Shown piece after piece: positions 12,045-22,747 of a DNA stretch of 64,000 nt. Each line of letters starts with the position of its first letter. Within the stretch, counting starts at the first letter, position 1. The notes under the pieces are model-generated. The model was given only the letters and a program-made list of their open reading frames with translations, did no database searches and had not been told where the DNA came from. Origin of the DNA: Allium sativum (Eukaryota; Streptophyta; Magnoliopsida; Asparagales; Amaryllidaceae); the NCBI GenBank assembly GCA_030737875.1, contig CM060924.1, positions 146,004,197-146,068,196 of the forward strand, in the 5' to 3' direction. The position numbers and the translations under genes were made by a program.

Positions 12045-13492
12045 CTAAGGAACAACCTTGAGGGGAGTTAAATTCAGAGGTTCATCAGGCTGATCGGGCT
12101 TCAGTGATAAGATATCTTTCTCATCTCTGGCTTTCATATTGACAATAGAAGGATGATTCCCTCCTTTGACTCCACTTACCAACTCAACATCATCATCCTT
12201 CAGTGGGTCTTTGTTATCCACCTTCTTCTTTGGGACACCAACAGTCCCTCCAGTGCAATCTCTTTCCAACGCTGCAGTTTTTACCTCGATATTTTCCTTT
12301 GCCAACGAAGTTCCTGTAATAAGAAGTATAATTTATGGTCTAGTAGGTAAACACGAATTTAAGAAGAAAAGAACAGGTTTACCTCTGGTATCAGATTTGG
12401 TCGGGTCTTCCTCCACAACCCTACATGGGTTTGGGGAGAGGAAAGAAGTCGAACCAGCCTCCAAGTTCGTTGGAGAAGGAAGGGGTGTTCTAACCCAACT
12501 GGTACCAACATCCCCTTCGGGGACTGATTTCCCCTTTACTTTGTATCATTCAGCTTCTGCTGCTTCTCTCTCTTTTCTCCTTCCCTCGTCCAACACTGCA
12601 TGTTCGTCTGCACGAAGAAATCGGGTCAGTAAAGCCTCCTCGTTCACTGGATGCCCCCTTGCTGCGTCCCTCTCCATCTTCACGAAAACCTTCCATGTAC
12701 CAGTTAGCACCTTCTGATAATCCCTTATCCAAGACAGGTTCCTATGATGAAGGCCCCTCGCAAAGAATATAAGAACTTGTCCCCCAAACCTTTTCTTTGT
12801 ATTGGTCAATTCTAAAGTATGTTCGCTTTAATTGACTGAACATCGGTTTTGTGTTGGAGCCAAAGATTGTTGGCTGACTCAATCACGGCAGCGGCATTTT
12901 CTTCGACTTGATTCTTATCTAACTCAGACGAGATGAGACAAGCCTTAAGATTCTACACTTCTAGGTCCAGCCGACCTTTCTCACTCTTCAATTTCTCGAC
13001 CTCAGCTACGAAGGAATCACATTCTTGGCTCTTCGATTGAAGACAAGCCATTAGATGCGCAGAGGCCTTCTTGCATTCTTCTTTCGCATTCACTACTTGC
13101 GACTCACATTCTCCCACTTTTTTCTCAAGAAACCCGATAGTCCTCTTGTTGCATTCAGTTTCCCACTTTAGGCCAACATTCTCTTTCGTCTTGCTCCTTA
13201 CTACCCCGGATACTTGCTGGGTGTATTCAAACATTGCATCGTATTGGGATAAAGCATAGTCAATATTAGATCGAATCCGATGACGGAAGCTTGGTGGGAA
13301 CGGCTTGGGGACAGGCCCAACTTCATTAAAAACGAGATCAGGAAAACTTTTTCCAACTCTTTTATCCAATCAGTGGATACCCTTTCTAGACCTGGAGAAC
13401 ATGACATTTGAGGATGTTTTTTGGGGTCGACAAGAAGCTTGGAACGACTTAGGATAGCCCGAGAATGTTCGTCTTTATTGCTTTCCTTGGGG
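12045..13492 (-). pseudogene. Tat antisense ORF, C-terminal portion (coiled-coil)
   Basis: Read on the minus strand, open stretches lie at 13407-12953, 12809-12546 and 12305-12045. The first contains a long Lys/Glu/Ala-rich helix (for example KKVGECESQVVNAKEECKKA) with coiled-coil spacing. The last is acidic and polar. Tat elements commonly carry an extra ORF opposite to pol, between integrase and the 3' LTR; its function is unknown. The upstream part of the same ORF continues at 55398 and 61902, because SIRE and the solo LTR H were inserted into it. Stops and frame changes between open stretches could be mutations or introns; I cannot tell. Confidence 0.7.
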
Positions 13493-13497
13493 TTTTT

Positions 13498-14288
13498 TGA
13501 AAGAGGCTATATAGCGGTAGGATCGTGTAGAATGGAGTATAAGATGAAATATATATGCCTGAGTAGTAAGTAGATATCACACAACCGATTTATACTGGTT
13601 CGGACCACTGTCCTACGTCTAGTCCCAGACCCACTTCTGATATTTCACCCTCACTAACACCCTCACTTTACCCGGAGGAATAGGTTCTCAAATACCCGAA
13701 TAGCTGAACGAGATTTCTTGCCTCAACTACTGAAGAGGACTTTCTTAGTATAGAATAATTGATGAATTATTTGTGTTCTTGTTAGCGCAGATATGTAAAT
13801 ATATAGTACACCCTTCCTATAGTCTTTCCTTGATGATAAACGTGAAGCTTGTGAAAGATTATGGAAGATTATATTGTAAATAGTGTGCTTTTTGAAAACT
13901 AGAGAGCTTTGAGTTAGATAGAAATAGTTAGAATTAAATTCGGTGATTTGATCAGTTAATCAAGTCTCTATTTATAACGTATAGAGAGTCACAACTGATC
14001 ACGAAGAGATTTGATCAAGAGAAATGATTTCGTGACTCTTCATTATAAGTTGTAACTCTTTGTAATCAGATGTCTGAATATAATTTTCAGATGTCTATTT
14101 TGAATTAAAAATAAAACAGCAAGGAAATAGTTTATTTCAGAGCAATTTCAGGCGTTTGAATAATTTGCAATAGACATCTAAATATTATGGAGATTTTAAT
14201 TTTGTCTCAGCAAACCGATGTCTGTCTGATTTATTTTAGACGTCTGTTTTCTGGGGAAAACATATTCCTTGCCACTTTTAACTGTGAA

Positions 14289-14345
<57 letters not shown>

Positions 14346-14540
14346 ATGTGTGTGTGTGTGTGTTTGTGTGTAATCATCAAGGAAGACTTTAACATGACTA
14401 TCTAGGACTAATAGACTCTTACCACATATTCAATCTTCATTTTGGTGTTCTTGGATCTTCCTTAAAACAAACTTAGTTGATAATATATATGCTTTTGTAT
14501 AGTTGTCATAGTCAAAATATTTATATAGCGAGATCCAACA
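13498..14540 (-). mobile_element. 3' LTR of SIRE element (1043 bp)
   Basis: On + it reads TGAAAGAGGC to GAGATCCAACA, matching 53259-54271. A TATAAATAG box on the minus strand is at 13968-13976. CAGATGTCTG-type palindromes and a TA/TG microsatellite lie at 14050-14371. Confidence 0.93.
14289..14371 (+). repeat. (TA)n(TG)n microsatellite
   Basis: About 22 TA units followed by TG units with two interruptions. The same site in the other LTR (54058-54078) holds a short CA run, so it expanded after insertion. The ORF covering it is an artefact. Confidence 0.95.
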
Positions 14541-14556
14541 TTCTCCCCCTTTTTGA
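14541..14556 (-). promoter_or_regulatory. Polypurine tract of SIRE element
   Basis: On the minus strand this reads AAAAAGGGGGAGAA directly before the 3' LTR, primer of plus-strand DNA synthesis. Confidence 0.9.
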
Positions 14557-14853
14557 CTAGTGACAACTATTTAAGCTCCCCCTATCAATATGCATATATA
14601 ATTACTTGTTTCTTCCCCTTTGTCATTTGACAAAAAGGAATACTTATGGAAAAAAACTTTAAACATGTATGCATTACAAACAAACATACCACAGAAACAG
14701 ACATAATATATAAATAAGCATACCATTGAACATAACATACTTCAGCACGTACTAGAGTTTTATGCTTAACATAAAGAGATAAGTACCAAAATATTACACA
14801 CCATTTAGATAACTTAAGAGTTTGTAGGCAAAAATACGTAGACCACCATACCA

Positions 14854-16085
14854 TCAAGCATGCTTACCACCCTCGGAAGTCGATGCCTCAATAGTTGTCC
14901 CACCGTCTTTGGGTGAGCCTTGTTCGGAATCACGAGCTTCTTCGACGGAATTAGAAGACCATTGAAATGGAGCTGGAGCTTGAGCTTGGCTAGAAGAAGT
15001 CCCGGTGCAAGAAACCACTTCCCAAATTTTGTTTAAGAAACCTTTGATGAAATCAAATTTGTTATTTGTTTTTTTTTTTCAAAATGCTTCAAATCTTTGT
15101 GAATTTTAGATTGATTTTGGGATAGCGTTATTAAAGCTTGCTTGGAAGAAGTTTCAAGGGAAATGACATGAATTTCTTCATCTTCTTCCCTAAGTTGAGG
15201 ACGATGAGAAGGCTCAGGTATGATTGCTTCTGGGTGCGAGGCTACAAGTTTAGTCCAAGTTTCGAGAGATATATATTCTAGAGTAGTAGGATTTGGAGTA
15301 ATATCCATAAGTTTCAAAGTTTTCAGACCGATTTCTTTGATGCTTAAGGAGGAAGTATTAGAGATGTTTATTTCACAAGTAGTAAGGATGTGAGTAATAT
15401 ATGCACCACAGTGTAAAGTCTTGTACTTGCGCTTATATGTGATATCTGTCCATTCATCCATGATGATTTTTGCCCATTGAATTTGCTTATTTGAATATAG
15501 GACATATAATGCTTGAAAATCTCTTTTGTAGACTTTTTCATAGCTCCCTTTCCGAGGTTGAATAGTTCGGACTAGTATGCGATTTAGTAAGAGAGCTTGA
15601 TAGCAAAGATGCGTGGAAGTAAGCTCTTGCATATTAATGAGATTATCAGAGAGAAATTTGTGTGAAATCTCATCCCTTGTTAACATATCCACTTCTATTG
15701 TATCTATATCAAGTCCTTACCAAGCACATTCTAAAATTTGACCTAGTCGTTGCATTGAAAGAAGCACACGTTTTCCACAAACCTAAGACCAAACGGTATC
15801 CTTTTTGACTTGAGGTTTAGTATGGTCAAGATTCAAATTTTCTAAGAACAACTTCACTTGTAGAGGATAAATTTTGACATTATTTTTATTTTACTCAACT
15901 AGTGATTCGAGATGAAAGTGTCTAGCATATTGTTGTAATCGATAATTTGAGAAAGCATCAAACTTTACAAAAGCAACTTCGAAGAATTTGGAGTCCTTCA
16001 TTGCTTTGTATCTTGCCTTGGCGGTATAATCCCATAGCCATTTTGGATTAATTTTTCGGAAGGAGGATTTGATTCTTCTTCTCAT
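14854..16085 (-). pseudogene. SIRE extra ORF 'B': putative plant transposon protein domain
   Basis: A single minus-strand frame runs from ATG at 16085 to about 15070, with three in-frame stops between 15890 and 15690. A shift in a run of about 12 A (15067-15079) moves it to another frame, which ends at TGA 14856-14854. Ignoring the lesions, it spans about 410 codons. The middle, with VCGKRVLLSMQRLGQIL, then LTSTHLCYQALLLNRILV and CGAYITHIL, resembles the Pfam family of putative plant transposon proteins (Transposase_32), a helical domain of unknown function. The tail is Ser/Gln/Ala-rich. It lies downstream of pol where SIRE elements carry env-like ORFs, but I see no signal peptide or membrane segment. 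Family match is from memory of its pattern. Confidence 0.68.
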
Positions 16086-16259
16086 GTCCTTTTGCCTTAA
16101 TTTGGCATGATTTTGTTATGAAAAGTTGAAGTTTTGTGGTAATTTTTTGATTTTGGGGGCTAGGGTTTTTATGGATGGTAAAAGGATGAAGAGGTAAAAG
16201 TGAAAAGATGAAGAGATGAATGGTTGTGATGATTGGGAAAAGTCATATACATTTTTAAA

Positions 16260-16527
16260 AAACACATCAGTTTTAAATCAGACGTCAGGAATTTTTAAAA
16301 CAGACGTCTGTTTTGTGTTGAATTTTAACCCGAGAGGAAACAATTCAAATTTGGTCATTTCAGACGTCTGATTCTGGAAGTAGAAAATTTTTGGTACATG
16401 CATAAGACGTTTTGATTTTTTAGTCAGACGTCTGTTTGGGAACAATTTTTAACCCGCAAGAATATAGTTTATTTTAGTATCATTTCAAACGTCTGTTTTA
16501 TTTTATGCAGACGTCTGTTTTATTTTA
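16260..16527. repeat. CAGACGTCTG palindrome cluster in SIRE
   Basis: CAGACGTCTG, a perfect 10-bp palindrome, or one-base variants occur at about 16283, 16303, 16362, 16424, 16488 and 16508, spaced about 20-65 bp. The cluster continues beyond insertion E at 47510 and 47575. Related copies lie in both SIRE LTRs. Confidence 0.85.
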
Positions 16528-16617
16528 TGTAGTAGCCCGTGACTTCCCCGGTAAGGAAAGAACGAATTGCTTTGAGAACAACACACATCAGAACACAAAT
16601 AGAAGAACATCTCATTG

Positions 16618-16623
16618 TTTATT
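16618..16623 (-). terminator. Candidate polyadenylation signal AATAAA in E LTR
   Basis: TTTATT on +, AATAAA on the transcript strand, about 90 bp from the LTR's 3' end. The same word sits at 29249-29254 in E's other LTR and 33270-33275 in G, so it is conserved. Confidence 0.6.
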
Positions 16624-18393
16624 ACAAAAATTCCATCAGAATACAAGAATATACAGAGTATGAATAAATATTACACAATTACTAAATATCAGAGATTACA
16701 ATAAATTACATAGCAGCGGAAAAATAATACAACACACAACTGAAAGGAATACACGGATACAGAGCTTTCCGAGTATCATTCCAGCTGTAAACCAGGATCC
16801 TGTGAATATAAATCTGCAAAACCAAAACTACTAGCTGCCCGTGTGGAAAATAGGGGCACCCAAAGTTTAGGTTAAAACAATAAACTCCAGGTCAGTCATG
16901 TGACTAGTGTGAGAACTAAAACAGTTATTAATCTTTATTTTTAAAGTTAGGTAAATCAAGGGACCACGCCGTATAACACGGAATGGGTTTCCTCCCAAGA
17001 ATACCAGTGCATAAAATAACAGCGCAATGCTAAATAAAGAAAAATGAAGCTATTATAAGACCCAGGTCCCATAACACAATGCAACGCAAGCCAGAGGATA
17101 GGGTTTTACCTTATAATAGTCAAAGAATGCTTGATACGCTAAATTTCATCTTTTATTATTACTATAAGTGAAGAAAACAACTTCAATCATAAGTATCAAT
17201 CATAGACGTCATAAGTGTCCCATACCACTATGTCGCCATACTAGGCTCTACAAATAAAACCGAAATGTCATGTATTGGAAATTGGATTCCATCATGAGTC
17301 GAGGCAAGGGTCAAGCTCCTCACCATTCGAGACACTCTAGCAAATGTCTCAGGACCACACACAGCGATCCTTGGATCCTCCAAGGCCGGTCCGCTCTTAC
17401 TTTTGAGGATTAATTATTCTTGAACACACGTTTCCCGGTCCTATAGGACCTATAATCGAGGCGCCTTGCATCCAACAACCACACAGGTAAAAATAATATA
17501 AATGTCAAGGCTGGTAGGTCACTGACATCACCCATAGCTAGAAAGAAACGTTGTGCACTCTTTGGGTCCTTATCCCGTTTTTGACTCATACTGAGGTGTG
17601 AGTCTCGCGAATTAACGCTATACACAAAGCTATGCCATACAGGCCGTGCTCTGATCATCAACCACAAGACTTTGCTTTTAAACAGAAGCCTTGATCATTT
17701 GCCACTTAGGCATGCCACACGGGCAATTCATGCCATGCGATTGATATCCATCAATATATAACCTCTAAGCTTGTTCGTATCAGAGAAGGGCGTTAAGTAA
17801 GAGAATAAATTCTCCACCGCCAAATAGATATATATTTAATAGAAATCAATCACACAGAATAAAATCCAATGTCACACACATGGTCCATTTACAAGTTCGT
17901 TCTGGGTCTGAACGAAACCGAAGGAACCTTATTCCTCGCATATCCATCGATCTCCAAGTACGTCTGGACGATCACCAACTGATTCCCACCTCTTGGGTGT
18001 ACAGCCCAATCAAGATCATCGATAATCATCCAAACGATGTGAAGACCTACGGTCTTCAACCACCGTCTTCATCTTAGACTTATCATCAAATCGGTTATTT
18101 AGAATGGGTATAAACCCGACCTTTCTGAATAACCCGCGTATATAATAAACAAGTTTTACACAAACACAACATACGCCTCGTTCCAATTCGGAATTTTCTT
18201 TAATTCAAATATTCACATTCTTAAAGAAAGGTTCCCATTAATTTTATCAAAGAAAAATTCTTCTAAATTTATTCTTTAATCTTCCTTTGGCTATCATTTC
18301 AAACCATGTTAAGGTTTTCCAAACTAGTCGGGATTAGCGAACCACACCGAAGTAATTATTTATTTTATTTCCCAATCCCAACCTATTCATCTC

Positions 18394-18859
18394 ATGGAGC
18401 AAAACTGGTAATACTCCATATCTAACACCACGGTGTTATCGGTAAATATTAATTACCATTTCACGTTCAAATCTAATTAAAGATTTAACTATCGCTTCGG
18501 AGCAAAACTGGTGATACCCCATTCTCGATCGCTTTAATCTAATTAAAGATTCATTAAAACTCCACTTAGTTTTAATCTTCCCAAAAATCAGTATCCTATC
18601 TTTAACTGGGTTAAAGAACCAATGTCACCTAAAACACGGTTCACGATAAACCCAAAATCACTTTCCATTGTTAATCGGGTTAAAGAACAGTTGTTATTCA
18701 AAACACTGCACACGATAAACCCCAAAAACCAATTTAAATTCAATTCCAATTAAATACTAATTAAATGGGCAATTTCACTAAATCTTAATTAAAAGATTTA
18801 TTCTTTTCTAAACTGGGTTCAAGAACAGCGTTATTTAAGACACAATTCACGATGAACCC
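18394..18859. other. Stem-loop block in E LTR
   Basis: Contains ATGGAG/CTCCAT arms (18394 and 18414) and a near palindrome TAACACC-AC-GGTGTTA at about 18424. It also has ATTAAAACT/AGTTTTAAT arms around 18554-18577, and three nested GGGTT...AACCC units at 18608-18653, 18677-18722 and 18815-18859. Unit starts are spaced 69 and 138 bp. The same block is in E's other LTR (about 31022-31490) and both LTRs of G (34917-35390 and 41834-42300), but I do not see it in F or H. Confidence 0.75.
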
Positions 18860-19322
18860 AAAATCCCATTTGATATTAAATACAAGGCTCTGAATAGAGA
18901 ATATATCGGCTTATATTCAATATCGAATTCTGAAACCAACAAATACCGTATTGGAAATAACGATATAAATATATCTTTCAAAATTCCACAACCATATCTG
19001 TATAATCACGAAATCCCACATCGAAGTATTCCGAAGATAATTTCGATTCAAACCCATTCCAATTCGTATAATGGAAATTCTGATTATTTTCAAAACCATT
19101 CCAAATTCGGTTCAAAACTAGTTCATTATGATAAAAATATATTTTATCCCTTTCAAATGTGGAATTTTTCATCCCAGTTCTTTACAATTCATATATTATG
19201 ATTTTACACAAATTATTAATATTTTTAATAATTTTATCAAGGCCCGTATAGTCGGTTTTCAATAACGGCCACCGAACTGCACTTACAGCGACCTTTTCCA
19301 AATTTGATTTGGACATAATTCC

Positions 19323-19421
19323 AAATCTAACCGTTAGATTTCAAATTTCTAATATACATTGGAAAGCCCTTTTCGATATGAACCCAATGGTTCCGGTTTC
19401 AGGAGAATCCGAAGGTCGGAT
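19323..19421. other. Cluster of three short palindromes
   Basis: Within 99 bp: AAATCTAAC-C-GTTAGATTT (19323-19341), GAACC-CAAT-GGTTC (19380-19393), and ATCCGA-AGG-TCGGAT (19407-19421). Counterparts are at 31951 (E 5' LTR), 35878 and about 42776 (G), 24691 and 24938 (F) and, in part, 57322 (H). Confidence 0.8.
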
Positions 19422-19789
19422 CTCCCGTAACGTCAATTCGAAGTCAATGGTCGAAATTCGTGAACTGCCGCGGCGCGGCGCGTTCTATTCAGGCCATTTA
19501 ATATATATAATATATAGATATTATATATATCATCGATTTCAATTCTAAATGTATTTTATAAATCGTTTTAAATTCGTTTTCAAAACAATTTCAACTTCAT
19601 ATCCAATTTTGAATCAAAATTGAATATTTCATATCATTAATATATAAATGATAATATTTTCAAAATATTATTTTGAAATCACTTCCTTTTCCATATTCAT
19701 TATAAAAATGAATATAATCAATATAAATATCTTTCGCGTCAAAATGGTGCATATCTAATCAACACAGCTTTATTTATTTCAATAACTTT

Positions 19790-20030
19790 GTTATTCTATT
19801 CAACAAATGAATATTTTCTTCAACACATGAATATATACTTTATTCAACACATGAATAAATATTCATTCTTACTTACAATAAAAATGTGAATTTTATTGTA
19901 TAAATATTTTATTCAATACAAGAATAGTTTCAACACATGAATAGTTTCAAAACATGAATATTCTCAACACATGAGTATCGTCAACACATGACTATTTATT
20001 CTTTTCAACACATGAATCTTTATTTTATAA
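19790..20030 (+). repeat. ATTCAACACATGAAT repeats
   Basis: About eight copies of a 15-bp word whose ends ATTCA and TGAAT are reverse complements, irregularly spaced. Also present at 32420-32640, 36690-36795 and, inside a longer unit, in F. Confidence 0.8.
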
Positions 20031-20689
20031 TATTCTTTATTTTCCAAATTGGAATGTGGCCCAATCAATTACCATATAATGTTAATTATATGGATTCCAT
20101 ACAACACACATATATAATAGCAACGATAAATAATCAACCATCATCCAAAGTGCACCACACAACTGCATAAGCATTAAACATAAATAATTAACGCTTACAC
20201 AGTCTGTCAACCTATCGATTGACATACAACAAACAATTAGGATTATTGTACGTCAAATATCATCCCAACACCCATGTGGGGTTTCAAATCAACAAACACA
20301 GATTTTTATTTGTGTAGTTGGGCGATGTGTAAAATTTATCGTCCCAATCAATATCCTTCAAATGGGTGTACATAAACAAATCGTCTGATTTGTAAATGAA
20401 TATTTATTTATTCATATACACGTTAAAAATTATATTTTTAACTATATAAATATTTTATTTCATTCCACATCACACAATCAATTTTCACAAGAACATACAA
20501 CCAAACATACAAGCCGTCCATGGTCTGTGGACGACGGGTGTCGGGTGCTGCTAAGCACCGTCTACATCCTAGTATATAATTTTAACTAGAAAACAAGAAT
20601 TAAAGTGAGAAGTTCTCACCGACTAGCTAAACCAAACACCGCGACTCTTCATATGTAGGAAATCTTCATCGTGTCTCCAACGAGATCTG

Positions 20690-21250
20690 TTTCATGCGGT
20701 ATATGTTAAAAATTATATTTTTAACAATGCTACTTCCTATATAAAGATTATATTTTTATAACGTAAAACCGAAACTTTATATGATTAAAAATCGAGTCTT
20801 TACATAGTTAAAAATTGAATCTTTATATGCTACTTCATATATATAAAAATCAAATTTTTTTATCTTCACTTCATATATATAAAAATCAAATTTTTATTCA
20901 AATAAAAATCTTGACTTCATGCATGTAAAAATCTAAACTCTCATTAATTAATAATCTACTCTTTATCACTTTCGAAATCAAATCTAATTTTTATCGTGTT
21001 AAAAAATCTAATCTTTATCCTATAACCATATAAATAAAATCCATACCTTTTTATTAATAAAAATCGAAACTTTCCTAATATAAAATCATACCTTTATATG
21101 ATTAAAAATCATATCTTTACTTTCTATAAAGATCATTTCTTTATGTTATAAAAATCCTAACTCTTCATGTTAAAAATCAAAGCTTGGCTTTATATTAAAA
21201 ATCAAAATTTGTTTTATATTATGCATAGAAATCCTAATTTTAATGAACGA
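20690..21250. repeat. AT-rich hairpin microrepeats (AAAAAT-N-ATTTTT type)
   Basis: Dense words AAAAATC, TTTTTAT and TTAAAAATTATATTTTTAA with frequent small inverted repeats. Counterparts are at 45680-46220, 37480-37960 and 43820-44260. No coding potential. Confidence 0.7.
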
Positions 21251-21299
21251 ATTAAAAATAGAACTTTTTAAACTAAAAAAAAACAAATTCAGAACTTAC

Positions 21300-21560
21300 A
21301 GCGATTAGAGAGAGGGGGGTACAGTTCGCTAGAGGGTGAGGTTGGGCGGTTCGTCGGCGGCGGATTGGGCGAAGGAAGGCGAGGGCGGAGGTCTTAGGGA
21401 GGTGGCGGATTTAAATGGGTGCTAGGATTCGCGGTAAGAAGAGGAGAGAGAAGGGAACGGGGTAGAGGAGGGGCGTCGGAGCCTGGGGGGCCCACCAGGG
21501 GCGTCGCGGCGGAAGGGGGAAGGGTAGCGGTCGATGGCGGCGCAATGGAGGACTCCATCA
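21300..21560. other. G-rich island in E LTR
   Basis: Abrupt GC-rich, purine-biased stretch (G on +, C on the transcript strand) in otherwise AT-rich DNA. The matching island in the other LTR is 46235-46500. ORFs over it are low-complexity Pro or Gly/Arg. It probably corresponds to the start of the LTR transcript leader. Confidence 0.65.
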
Positions 21561-22558
21561 CCCTTTTCTTTTCCATTTATTTTATTTTATTTTATTTTAA
21601 TCTATTTGAATTGATGGGGGGGGGGGCTGAGGGAAATAAGGGTTGACTTCATGGAATGGAAGGGATGGGGTTTTTAGAAAGTCTAATTATATTAATTTTG
21701 ATTATCCAAAAAGTAACTTTTTATTTCCACTTCAAAACAAGACCGACCGACAATCGTCCCTAGCTAATTACCCCCATTCCGAACACAATGGGATATGTTT
21801 CGTAACCCAGTTCGGCTGTTATGATCAGTTTTTATCGAATTCAAAGTATAAATCAGTATATATTGAATTTGAATGTATATTTCAATTTACCAGGGCCATA
21901 TACAAACTCTAAAAATTCCAGAAAATTATTTTCTAGCTTTGTATTGACGATAAGGTCCTAACAAAACTAATTTCGTCAAATTCCAAGACCGTTTGAAAAA
22001 TGGCCATTTTCTGGTCGATCGAAATTGATTGAAACTGTCAAAACACGTTTTACTTCGCCATGCTCACATATTGATTCAAAAAATTATGAATTTTGGAATC
22101 TAGAAATAACTTGACATCACAGATCCAACAAAAGTGGTTTTGTCAAAAACCGAGGTCGTTTGCAAAATTTCCATTTTTAAGGGCTAGAATTCCATAGTGA
22201 CTATTCTGAATTTTCAACTGGACGTAACTTTTGATTCTCGCTATGAAATTTCAATTTTTTGTATTCGTTGAAAAGATATTCTCAATTAGATTCAAATATT
22301 TTTGGTTTCGCTAAAATCCCTTTTATTTTGAATCATATACATTCATTTAAAATTAGAAATCGAATTTTCGAACTACCGCGCCATTTTCAATTACTTTTAT
22401 AATTAAAAATAAATATTTATATTCTAACGATGATTCAAATAAATATATACGTTCTAATTCTATTCAAAATAAATTTCTCGTCATTATTATTTAAAATAAT
22501 TCATTAAAATTTCCAAAATAAAAATTTTAAATTGGCTATGAATTTCCGGGTTGTTACA

Positions 22559-22747
22559 ATCTCCCCTACTTTAAACTTTTCGTCCCCGAAAAGGAACAAA
22601 GCTGAAAGTTGTTAAACAAACCAACTCAACTTCCATTATTTTCTTTACGGCTTAAGTTCTTTAACTTTTCAGTTTCTAAGAACTTTTCAAATTTTTCAAA
22701 AATTTGGCTAACACCCTAAATTTTCGAAAAATTTCGCCATAACCTCC
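22559..22747 (-). mobile_element. E internal region, PPT-side part
   Basis: Begins with ATCTCCCCTACTTTAAAC, whose complement is a polypurine tract followed by TGTAACAACCCGG. The nearby TTTTCGTCCCCG is the complement of the chromovirus-like GGACGAAAA signature. Interrupted at 22748 by F. No coding content. Confidence 0.85.

Larger units (their letters stand above)
16528..22558 (-). mobile_element. 3' LTR of E (6031 bp)
   Basis: On + it runs from TGTAGTAGCCCGTGAC to CCGGGTTGTTACA. From left to right: polyadenylation signal; CTGCCC/GGGCA hairpin near 16835; GGTCAGTCATG motif at 16890; conserved blocks to 18080; hairpin block 18394-18859; hairpin trio 19323-19421; ATTCAACACATGAAT repeats; AAAAAT-hairpin AT-rich block; G-rich island 21300-21560; and a conserved segment 21700-22320. 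No gene; the short ORFs inside have no recognisable content. Confidence 0.92.

Noticed and set aside
12153..12717. 183-residue plus-strand ORF
   Set aside because: Opposite strand of the Tat antisense ORF, whose minus frames have coiled-coil and acidic character; Ser/Thr/Pro-rich composition is the complement.
14854..16085. Envelope protein gene in the SIRE element
   Set aside because: No signal peptide or membrane segment is visible; the pattern fits a plant transposon protein domain better.
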